Shown in pieces: positions 33,720 to 43,288 of a stretch of 64,000 bases of DNA (position 1 is the first letter of the stretch; every line of letters begins with the position of its first letter). The notes under the pieces are model-generated. The model was not told where the DNA came from, did no database searches, and saw nothing but the letters and a program-made list of their open reading frames with translations. Source of the DNA: Hsuehochloa calcarea (taxonomy: Eukaryota > Streptophyta > Magnoliopsida > Poales > Poaceae); contig CM070603.1 in assembly GCA_036346395.1 (NCBI GenBank), positions 28,987,045 through 29,051,044 on the forward strand. The letters run 5' to 3'. The translations under genes and the position numbers were made by a program.

Positions 33720-34741
33720 TCAGTCATACTCGAGCTCCTGCCATGCAAGCAAGGCCCCCAACGTGAGCAAAATAAGGTTAGCGCTAGCGAGCGAAAGCAA
33801 ACTGTCAGAAAGAGGAGGCGGCGAGGCGGTACAAAAGGTATGTGGCACTCGCATGCAGCTGTAGTTGTAGTAAGTTTTAGCAATGTGATTATGATGTAAT
33901 AAGATAAATGATAGCAACTGAATATCAATAATTCTGCAGTGGGTGTATCTTGACTTAATGTTCGGACGGAAAATTAAAAAATGGTATGATTAGCAAGTAA
34001 TTAGAGTACCCAGTAGTTAGTACTACGATTATGCCGTAATTAGTTGACTTAGCGGACTTATTGTGATTAGTGTTCTCATTTTTTTGTCGGTAAAAAAATA
34101 TCGTACTGTCACGGACCTCATCATAAAATATTAAAATATTTAGAGGTCATTCAGCGAAGTAGTAGTACAATTGAAATAGAGTCACCGACGGTCCGGACCC
34201 ACGGAGCGCTATCTATGTACTCTTAACGGGTATATTGACCTTTGGTCATGGTCCATGCACCTGCTTGTGAGACGGCGCCAATGACAAACGGGCCGACTGT
34301 TAGTAAGTTTTATTTGAAAAATTAAATGGCAAAGAATTGTATGTAGTAGACCCCGCATGTCATTGCTATAGGCTAGGTCTAACTGGGTATGGAAACTTAA
34401 AATGCTTTGGAAAATCAAGTGATTTTTTTACTTTAACTTAGAATTGGTTTGACACTTTGAAGTACCCTTAAAATATTGAATTTTTTTACAAGAGAAATGA
34501 AATTTACTTCAACCTTTCATGGATAGAAAAATCATATGAAGTCCATTTGGAATGAATAAATTTACGTTGATATCAATATTTTATTCCAATTGCTCATGTA
34601 AACCACATAATTTTTGCATGTAGTAGTACTATGCAATTTTTTTCGTAATATTTAAACACAAATTCGACTAAACCTCGCAACCATGTAATTTTTAGTTCAA
34701 GAGTACGTATGTCGTGAAGTTGTCGTTGTGTTAGATACTTC
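33720..34741. other. MULE 5' noncoding region
   Basis: AT-rich sequence between the GC-rich left end and the transposase start. I see no gene here. The element's promoter should lie in this stretch. Confidence 0.4.
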
Positions 34742-37368
34742 ATGGCGGAGATACAAGATCTGCTCGTGTTCCACGGGACGGTCTAGTACGTGACGGACCA
34801 TACGGTGTGGACTGCTTGCTGCGACCGCACCGTGATCCGCGCCGCCTCTCGAAGGACATGGGCCTCTCGAGCTAAGGCGGTGCGTCGCTCCGCGCTCGAT
34901 CGCGCCATCGAAAGAAGAAGCCGTGCATCGAGGCGTGTATCCTCGATTGCGGGTGGTGCAAAGCGAGACCGTTTGGCAACTTATGAAGGTCACATGTGAC
35001 GCTTCATGGGCCAATTACATGGGGTTGTTTGCAACCCCGCTGCGATATATGCATCGGCCGATGGTCCACGCTCAATTCGTGGAGAGGACGGGGACATCCG
35101 GCGTGGGTGGTTTTGGTGGAGCTGCTAGTGGGGAGGAGCAACCTGCGTTGGTCTCCGGTGTCGGAGGAGACGCTGGCAAAGACGTGGGTGATGGAGACCT
35201 GAGGAGGCGTGCCGTCAATTTCGAGCCCAATGAAGGTGCGGAGAGATGGTGGGTAGCCTGTATTGATTGTCACGAGTACTTGGCCGACCAGGTGGACGAG
35301 GTGGAAAGCATGGAGGACGTGGAAATAACTAGTTCGGAAGGCGACGAAGAAGGAGAAGCTGGTACTGGAGGAGATGCAGTTGGTGGGCTTGTGACCACTG
35401 ACATTGCTTACGTCCCCTCACGATTGGACGACGTTGCAACGACGTCGCTGGTTCTGCCACATCCGGAGGGGGCTGAGTGGGGGTTCAATGATGACACCCT
35501 GCTCCTAGGGCAGCGCTTCCCTGATAAGAGCGCCGCCCAGCATGCTATTGCTAAATACGCCGTTAACATCGGTCGGATGTATCGTGCAGAGGTCCAACCC
35601 CGACACGTACATCGTCAGGTGTGTTGATGAATCTTGCGCTGGCAAGGTCCGTGCGCAGCGGTTCATGGCTGCTGGCATGGGTTTTCGGATAACGGTGCTG
35701 AAGGATCACACATGCGAGTTAGCTCAGCCGCTTCACAGGCACCGCAACATGACCTCCTCTTATGTTGCCAGCCTGATAAGCCACCTCGTCACTGCAGATG
35801 TGTCCATTTCGCCAAACATCCTCCTGGTAGAGGTTGCCAATATTGTGGGGTTCCCGGTCAGCTACAAGACGGCATGGCGGGCCAAACGCAAGGTCGTGGA
35901 GCGAATGTTCGGCACATTCGAAGAGGCCTACAACCTAGTACCAAGATTGCTGCATCAAATCGCAGAATGTAATCCCGGGACATACATAAACAAGCTTGAG
36001 CGGGTGCATCCGACGGAAGGGCCCAATTGCCTTATTCTTGATAGGGTCTTCTGGGCCTTCCGTCAGGCGATCGAAGCTTTCAAGCATTGTCGTCCCGTGC
36101 TGACGATGGATGACATCTTCCTATGTGGAAGTACAAGGGTACCATCCTCACCGCCGTTGCGATAATAACGACGACCGCCTAGTCCCCGTGGCCTTCGCGA
36201 ATTGTTGAGAGCGAGAACACGGATAGGGGTCGTGGTTCCCGTGTAATGTGAAGCAGGCGGTAGTACAAGATCGACCAGGTGTGTGTGTCATCTCGGACCA
36301 CAATACTGGCTTGATGTCCGCGTTGAGCACGATCCAAAGCGGGATGCAGCCGTCGTTCCAGTGGAACGATGTAAGGAGACGTTGGTGCATGAGGCATCTC
36401 GCGCCAACTTCCACACAAGGTTTTGAGCAAGGACCTCATGAAAATATTCAAGAAGCTCGCATGCGCAACAAAAGGAGAAAGTTCAAGTGGTGTGGAGACA
36501 CTCGATGAGGATACCGCAAGCATGTAAGGGACTTCGCGAATGCCGAGGCAGGGCATCTACCGGAGGTCCGCGAGTTGGGGAGTTCACACAAGGGTTAACT
36601 CGCACGCGCCGACCGGAGAAATGGTCCTCCGCACGACACCGATGGTGCGAGGTACGAGATCATGACGACCAACATGTCGGAGGTGTACAACGGTGTCCTC
36701 GAAGGGTGTGCGTTCCTGCCGATCACGGCGATCGTGGAGGAGAGCCGAACCGCACCATCGGATACTTCGTTAACGAGCCATGATGGCCAAGAAGCATCCG
36801 GAGGATGGTAAACAATTTCTGAGGTAATGCATGCCTACATGGAGAAAAAGATCGCAAGGCGCGATCGCGACGTGACTCGCACCATGGATGGCGCCAGCGT
36901 AAGTTCGAGATCCGGCTAAGGGAGAAGTACGTTATGGGCCACGCTAGAGGATCGTGGCGTGTCCGCACGATCGGTGAAGAAGCGTCGTGCACCGCAACAA
37001 ACCGCAGCTTTCGCACAAACCATGCTCCCATGTGTACGCGGCGGCGCGGCGTGGCGGCAATCTTCGAGCGTTACATCTCGAGTACTACGATATCCACCAC
37101 CTCTTTGCCACTTGGGGTGCCGAAGTTTCATTCGTGACGGCCGGACACACACTACGAGACCTCGGCGGGCAGTGAAGTGGGTGCCGAACGACGACCAAAC
37201 ACCCCGCCGTGGAAGACGCCACCACGACGATCCGAACGCGACATGGACGACAAACAATGCGGCAACGGGTTCGCGGCCCGCTGTAGATCGCAAGACAAGA
37301 GGGCACTCCATCACCGTCCAAACAGACCGGCGCAAGCAAAGGCAATCCGTAACGAGCAAGATATAATT
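34742..37368 (+). pseudogene. MULE (MuDR-type) transposase, frameshifted
   Basis: The likely start is the ATG at 34742 (MAEIQDLLVFHGTV), soon followed by a stop. The longest intact piece (34923-35627) ends in a MuDR DNA-binding domain, LLGQRFPDKSAAQHAIAKYA, which continues in the next frame as NPDTYIVRCVDESCAGKVRA. The MULE catalytic domain follows (FKHCRPVLTMDDIFLCG near 36080-36130), with the first catalytic Asp present but the motif disturbed. It then runs through VPVAFA, QDRPGVCVISDHNTGLMSAL (36268-36327) and RRRWCMRHL in alternating frames. The C-terminal part contains GNGFAARCRS at about 37263, where a CCHC zinc knuckle is expected, but small deletions remove its cysteines. Codon-level similarity survives between the frameshifts. 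Transposase activity is unlikely. Confidence 0.8.
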
Positions 37369-37619
37369 ACTAAGTCGTGATGTCGCTTGCTTATTGTAAT
37401 TCCTTCGATGGGACGGAATGTTATGTCGCAGTGCACTGTAGTGTTGCTGTTAATATGTGCCTTTATTTACGGACGGAATGTTAAGTCTTCTTGGTCTTTT
37501 GTTAACTCGTTATGCTCATGTGTGGTTGTTTCCTTTTTGTCCTATGTTTTGCCTTGTTTTATTGTGGCACACGATATGTTTTAAGTACGTACTAACATAT
37601 TTTATGGTATCTGCAGGAG

Positions 37620-38300
37620 ATGGCGCAGCTCCAGCTTGACGACAGCGCAGACGCTCGACCGCCGATGGGGGCACTGCTGCGTGGTCGTCGGCCGGCGGCG
37701 GGGGCACGCCTGTGGAGAGGTGGCCTTGACGAGCGCAGATGTCCTGCGGCCGCGTGGTCATCCCGGCGGCACTACTCTCGGCCTCTCATACATTCCACTT
37801 CCGGTGGGGAGATGACCATTACTCGAGGATGTAGCAATGCTTACAGTCTCGCATGGCCTTCCAGAAGGTGGCGCCCCCGATTCTCGACGTGTCCGAGCGG
37901 TATGTCCGGCGTCGCGCACCTTCGCTCTCGTCGGATGGATCTTGGACACCGCCCCCACCATATCCATCCGCAGTCTCGCGAACCGCATGTTGGACATCCC
38001 GCGCGGTTTGCTACACCTCGCATGCTTGTGGTCATGCACTTTCGATTGGTCATTTATTTCCGACGCGGCACTACTGACCCCACGACGGCCTACAATGGGA
38101 ACACGTTGGACACGTGGTACCCTACGCTTGTTCCACTTCGAGACTCGCACGACGGAGATCATCTGAGGACCGAGACTCATACATTCCACTTGGTCGAGCC
38201 GGTGGGGAGATGACCATTACTCGAGGATGTAGCAATGCTTACAGTGAGGCACGCCGTCTACTCCATCCAGACGCGGTGCATGGCCTTCGGGCGGCCACGG
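37620..38300 (+). pseudogene. Plant-mobile-domain-like reading frame of the MULE, broken
   Basis: The frame begins with ATG at 37620 (MAQLQLDDSADARPPMGALL). With small frame corrections it resembles the plant mobile domain (aminotransferase-like, PMD) often carried by grass transposons: THTFHLVEP, then GEMTIT and DVAML-type segments at about 38175-38240. A nearly identical GEMTIT segment occurs at 37803-37846, so the domain start is duplicated. In relatives the frame would continue through a tryptophan-rich helical domain. Here it is replaced after about 38300 by sequence copied from the element's flank. The PMD assignment is by motif only. Confidence 0.45.
37785..38244 (+). repeat. Direct repeat within the PMD-like frame (about 60 bp, 398 bp apart)
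   Basis: CATACATTCCACTT followed by GGTGGGGAGATGACCATTAC and GAGGATGTAGCAATGCTTAC occurs at about 37788-37846 and 38178-38244, the second copy with seven extra bases. Both copies share the same frame-breaking small deletions, so the duplication is younger than those changes or they have a common cause. Confidence 0.85.
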
Positions 38301-38880
38301 ACAATTTCTTAGATGAGCGTTGCGAACTTACGGGCCCACTTCTTCTGCGAGCGCCGCACGCAGCAGAGTAGCAGGCTGCCAGCCGCCTCCACCTCGACCT
38401 CGCCTCGCCTCGCTTACGGGTTACTGATGGCTTTATGCGGGCACTCGCACGGGCGGCGGCGGCGGCGGCCCACGGCATCGAGGGGTTGGCACTGAAGTCC
38501 TCTCGTCGAAACTACTCGCCTAGATTCACTATATTTTGTCGCTGTATTTACTATATATGCATCATCTCGAAAGTATTCGTTTCAATACAGTGGCGGAATA
38601 ACCATAAATTTCCTTCAGTAAACCGGGCAGCCGCCCGAGTCTCCCAGCCCAGACATCTCTTGTTGTCAATACCTTTTCATGCACTCCCCGCCACTCACGC
38701 TTCCTCGCCGGGCAGCCCATCGGCGCCAAGCCGCCATAAAAGCTCACTATGGAGGGTACGGCAGCGACAGGTCCTCCTCACAACCACGGAGAAACTATTT
38801 TCTCTCGGACGGACTAACTCACCGAGGAGGAGGAGCACCGGTGTGTCGTAGCCATATCACCGGGTTGTGACATGGCCACT
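38300..38880 (+). repeat. Internal copy of the MULE's own flanking sequence (empty-site paralog)
   Basis: 38306-38569 matches 33069-33341, left of the element. 38570-38880 matches 41699-41905, right of it (AGTATTCGTTTCAATACAGT and CAGTGGCGGAATAACCATAA are shared). Read together they give the sequence without the insertion, CATCATCTCGAAAGTATTCG. The CGG run is about half as long here as at 33210. Confidence 0.85.
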
Positions 38881-39162
38881 AAGATTCACCTTTCACGGGA
38901 TCAACTACGCCGTCCGGTAGTAGGCACTAGCCATGGCCGTGAAAACGTGATGTATGATTGTGCATTTATGTAATATCCATGATGAACTATTTTTGTACAC
39001 AAAATGTTCTCCAAATATTCAAGACAAACGACATTTGTACTCGCGACTTTAATTTATCGAACTGCATGACATAACGCAATCGTCGCCTCAGTACATCCTC
39101 GGTCCCGCCAAGGCCCGGTATGAATACTTCGTGTGCGCATTAATCAAACACTCTACAAAGCA
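38881..39162. other. Short MULE spacer, nothing recognised
   Basis: AT-rich sequence between the internal flank copy and the minisatellite. I see no feature. Confidence 0.4.
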
Positions 39163-39870
39163 GACGCGACAACACTCTCCTCGCCACCGCTCGACCAAAT
39201 GATCGCACTCACGCAGCAGACGCGACAACACCCTCGCCGCCATTTTTCAGAGCGAAATGATCGCGCTATGCCAAACATGACGCGACAAGACCTCGCGGCA
39301 GCTTTTCGCATCAAAATGACCACACTCGCAGCGTAACGCGACAACACCTCGCCGCCATTTTTCGCATCGAATGACCACACTCGCAGCAGACGCGACAACA
39401 CCCTCGCCGCCATTTTTCGCATCAAATGACCGCGACTATGCCAAACAGACGCGACAACACCCCGCCGCCACTTTTCAGAGCGAAATGACCGCTTATGCCA
39501 AACATGACGCGACAAGACCCCGCCGCCGCCTTTTTCGCACCGAATGACCACACTCGCAGCAGACGCGACAACACCTCGCCGCCGCCTTTTTCAGATCAAA
39601 TGACCGCACTATACCAAACAGACGCGACAACACCCGCCGCCAAATTTTTCAGAAGCGAAATGACCGCGCTATGCCAAACATGACGCGACAAGACCCTAAC
39701 TCGCCACTTTCGCATCGAATGACCACACTCGCAGCAGACGCGACAACACCCCGCCTCGCCACTTTTGGCCGAATGACCGTACTCGCAGCAGACGCGACAA
39801 TACCGCCTCGCCGCCTTTTTCAGCCGAAATGACCCCACTCGCAGCGTGACGCGACAACACCTCGCCACAC
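39163..39870. repeat. Minisatellite, 13 units of about 57 bp
   Basis: Thirteen occurrences of the core GACGCGACAA (one variant AACGCGACAA) lie at 39163, 39219, 39279, 39336, 39389, 39448, 39506, 39562, 39621, 39682, 39737, 39791 and 39848, a spacing of 53-61 bp. Each unit also has a CGCCGCC-TTTTTC stretch and an AAATGACC segment. Two unit types mix: one with CTCGCAGCAGACGCGACAAC, the other with ATGCCAAACATGACGCGACA. The open frames through it are a by-product of the periodicity. Confidence 0.93.
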
Positions 39871-39996
39871 CGACCACTCACGCTAACTTAACCACACCAA
39901 GCCAACCATGTGGCCTATAAAACAAGGTGAAAGACATGAACTACACAACCAAACCCAACCACGCCGCTACACGTGAGCTTGCTTCGCCACGCTAGG

Positions 39997-40725
39997 ATGG
40001 ACAAGAGGCGTATAATGGACGAGATCCGCGAGTTAGCTCGGGCTTCTACCAAGACGGCCGAACAAGCTAGGATGTCGCGCTCGGGGCCTAAGAGCAGCAG
40101 TGCCAGATGGAAGCTCTTCGCAATGAAGCCCCCGTAGCAAAGAACCCTCGCCGAACGTCCCAACCGAGCATTCGCCGTAACACCCGCCAGAGGGGAGACG
40201 CCCTCCGCTCCGGCAGCGAGGACACATGCAAGTTCTTCAAATCCAAGCACGGATCGAGCCTCGGATGCGCCATCGGGTTGTCCCAACTACTCCTCCGACT
40301 ATCCCGACCGTCGTTGGGATACGATAACCTATCGGCAATGGTAAGGAGTACTTACAAGAAGTTCACGTACCAACTCTCTTTTGAATCACGCACTTACGCC
40401 TTTCCCGCTCACCCGTAGTCCCCGAGCTCTCGTGTGGCTTCCGCCAAAGGATCGACCTAGATATCCATCCACACGACCAAAGGGCACCGACTTCGAGGAG
40501 CCGAATGCCGAAGGGGACGCGAGATCCGGAGGAGGATCGCTTGATCAAGAGCGCAACGAGCGATCCGCCGGAGACGCAGCCCATCTCGAGGCGCAGCAGC
40601 GCAGGAGCGCGAGGCACGCGAGCAGACCGTGAAAAACGGAAATAGCGGCCGAGGCAAGAGCCGCCGACGAGGAGTACAACGCCGAGCTCGGGAGGAAGGG
40701 CAAATGGCCCCGGTCCACAAAGTAG
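39997..40725 (+). pseudogene. Unassigned charged reading frame of the MULE, frameshifted
   Basis: The start is the ATG at 39997 (MDKRRIMDEIRELARASTKT), with a stop around 40723-40725 after ELGRKGKWPRSTK. Frame changes in between break it into pieces. Visible pieces include RSTYKKFTYQL and a basic/acidic helical part with DEEYNAELGRKGKW. I recognise no domain. Its place after the PMD-like frame and before the right end suggests that it is the last part of an element-encoded protein, perhaps the C-terminal tail of the PMD protein. Confidence 0.35.
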
Positions 40726-40739
40726 GTCGGGCCATTCTC

Positions 40740-41599
40740 GTAGTACTCCCTTCTCGCTAGCTATATTTTTACTATCTCCTAAAGGCATGCGTGCTTACAT
40801 GGCCCGAGGCTTGTGTCGCAATGTACCGTACTAGTAGCGTATGTAACTAAACCAATTAGCCGAACCAACATGCCATGTGACCACATGGAACGTGCTTCAT
40901 CCATGAGTGCAATACAATTCGATTTTGGGCCTCACGAGCCAACAAAATAATACTATATTGTAAATATGCCTCTTCTCCGAATTCGTAAATAATTATTCAC
41001 ATCGACATTGATTCTTCAATGTTTTAAGGTATCTTCGTAATCACAACGTTTCACCCCTTTAGTTCGGGCTTGGCATCTTCAAAAATATGATCAAGAATCA
41101 TAGCGCTAAGAGTACTCATGTGGTAATAAACTTCACACATTTCGAGTCACATGAAATCAAAAACCCTAATTTCCAAACGCCTCTCATAATTTCCACACCT
41201 AGACTCAATTTGTCGAGATAATCTCGAGCATATAAAATAACATAAAATTTACACAATCAAGTCCTCTATGTAGGGAGTCTGACAAAATTTTTTCATAATG
41301 TTCGACCTCGCTTCTATATTAGAAAATTCATACAAAAATTTGACTTCAAAGACTTATGCAGATAAAAAATTGATAAAATTTCAAAAAAATTACACAACTA
41401 ACCACACTATGCCAGGAGGCTCCATAAAAAGTTTCATAATTTTTTGAGCTCATATATTACATTTAAAAAATTCTCGAACAAATATTACATTTTTCAATTA
41501 AAAAAAAAGGACGGGCCACCTGCTGCCGTGGCGATCCCCAGATAAATAGTCACTGCTGCCATGGGGGACGGCAGAGTCGTCATTGCCGCCCCCAACGCA
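40740..41599. other. MULE 3' noncoding region
   Basis: AT-rich sequence without recognisable coding content between the last frame and the right inverted end. Confidence 0.4.
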
Positions 41600-41698
41600 G
41601 TAGAGGGTGGTCGAGGGGCTAAAATAGGAAATTCGGGTATAAAGAGGCTAAATGGGGAATTTTCGTGCGTCATACGGCCAAAAGAGTCCAAATTTCTC
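41600..41698 (-). repeat. MULE right terminal inverted repeat
   Basis: The complement of the left end, finishing in GAGTCCAAATTTCTC at 41698. CTGCTGCCGT and GACGGCAG motifs lie just inside (41520-41575). Confidence 0.85.
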
Positions 41699-42920
41699 AT
41701 CTAGTATTCGTTTCAATACAGTGGCGGAATAACCATAAAGGTAAACCGGGGCAGCCGCCCCGAGTCTCCCAGCCCAGACCCCTCCCCCGCCACTCCGCTA
41801 GCCCATCGGCGCCAAGCCGCCATAAAAGCTCACTCGGAGCAGGTACAACCACGGAGAAGGACGGGAGGAGGAGAATGTGTCGTAGCCATATGGGTTGTGG
41901 GCTAAGTGGCAGCTAGTAGGCCTAGCCTTAAGTGAATGAAGTGATAACTAACCTAATCAGGTAATTCCCTGTTTAATTTTGATCATTCCCCAACTAGACA
42001 CTCCACCACGCAACGCCCACCGTCGCCCACACACCCACTGCACACACCAAGCCGCGTCGCCGAGGCACCGAGCCAGAACCACCGATAGGCGACGCGGGTA
42101 GGGGTTGAGGGCTGGGGTGAGGCGAGCCGACGAGGTGACGCACAGGACGGCGGCAGCTTGGCATGGCGCGGGAACGATCGACGGGCGAGGCCGAGATAGC
42201 AATCTGCGAGGGAGGCCCAACGCGGTGCTGACAACGGGCAGCCACGGAGCTAGGGGACGACTAGATGCAGACAGACTTCAGCTAGGAACTACCGAGCCAG
42301 CAGCCAGGTTTGCCCAATTACCACTCAAATCATATTGTCTCGGTATTTTTTGCACTATAAGTTTGCTTTGGGTCTGTCAAATTTCTGGTTTCACCATTGT
42401 TTTAATATATTTGTTTATTGATGAATTCTAGAGTGTAGTTATTGTAATTTTTTCTCCATATCTGCTTAAATATTTTGGAAGATACCAAGTGGTCACGGTG
42501 TGTCATGTAATAATTTGCTACTGGTACAATGCAAAGACATACCGGGTGCCATTTCGATTGTTGAGGGCGATGTTGTAAGTCCTCGTGAAGTGTCTGTTTA
42601 GGATCCGTGTATATGTATACACACACACCACAAATGGTTTCCATACAGACAAAACTACGATTCAGCCACGCGTCCGCCCAATCAAGCCTGCCGGTGCGCG
42701 TAGGGACCAGGGCTCCGCGCCGACTCGCTCACGCACCTGCGGGCTGCGGCCGTGCGGGCCGGACCGAGAGTCCGTCCGCGCGCGTAACACCAGTCACTGC
42801 ATAGCCAAGCAAGCATACACCTAAGCTAACTTCACACCTATTTTTTAAGTGCTCTTTTGTCACTGTTTAGCAATGCGTAATGTGGAGTCTTTAGTTCGAC
42901 ACGGTTTTTAACTGCAATAG
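41699..42920. other. Right half of the interrupted unit, then intergenic sequence
   Basis: 41699-41905 continues the unit broken by the MULE (paralog at 38570-38880). It includes CAGTGGCGGAATAACC, similar to ends of a common grass DNA-transposon family. A GC-rich stretch to about 42300 has overlapping open frames on both strands without recognisable domains. I found no gene. Confidence 0.4.
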
Positions 42921-43275
42921 CAAGATGTTCATTTGAAAATGACAAAAATGTCACTTTTACTATGCTAATTCATCACGAAAAACAACATGCACCTCTATCA
43001 AACCGTAGCAAGCGATATGCCGCGATCCCATACCGCAGCAAGCGGTCTGCCACGGTCCCAAACCACGACGGGGTGGTGCGTAGCCCGCATGCTACGGACT
43101 GGTAGCGTGGCAGGTCGTCTACCGTGATTTGGGAGTGCGGCGTGTTGTACACAGCCGTGATTTGGGAGTGCGGCGTGTTGTACACAGCCGTTCGAGAGCG
43201 GACACGTGACTTTCCACAGTAAATTAGCATAATAAAAATATTATTTTTACCATTCGAATGAATAAGACTAGTTTT
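42921..43275. repeat. Weak foldback element
   Basis: TTTTACTATGCTAATTCATC on the left (about 42954-42973) pairs imperfectly with the complement of the sequence around 43219-43250, and CATTTGAAAATG pairs with CATTCGAATG. Its loop contains the 33-bp tandem duplication. Confidence 0.45.
43123..43188. repeat. Tandem repeat, 33 bp x 2
   Basis: Two perfect adjacent copies of a 33-bp unit that starts CGTGATTTGGGAGTGCGG. Confidence 0.95.
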
Positions 43276-43288
43276 GCTGTTCTCGCTC

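Larger units (their letters stand above)
33342..41698 (+). mobile_element. Mutator-like element (MULE), about 8.36 kb
   Basis: The two ends are inverted copies. GAGAAATTTGGACTCTTTTG at 33342 matches the complement of the sequence ending at 41698, and the match continues for about 95 bp (CACGAAAATTCCCCATTTAG and beyond). After that both ends carry CTGCTGCCGT/ACGGCAGCAG motifs. Inside on plus lie a decayed MULE transposase (34742-37368), a plant-mobile-domain-like frame (37620-38300), a minisatellite (39163-39870) and a further frame (39997-40725). The flanking sequence joins to match the uninterrupted copy at 38300-38880, which defines the insertion point. The target-site duplication is degraded (ATCTCGA on the left, ATCT then AG on the right). 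Autonomous Mutator-like elements of this size are known; the frameshifts suggest that this one is inactive. Confidence 0.85.

Noticed and set aside
33310..33928. Overlapping frames of 145-184 codons
   Set aside because: They lie in the GC-rich subterminal part of the MULE and are full of the repeated ACGGCAGCAG motif, so I treat them as chance ORFs.
39153..39881. Minus-strand frames with repeated peptides
   Set aside because: The peptide periodicity only reflects the 57-bp minisatellite. No start context or homology is seen, although a translated form in relatives remains possible.
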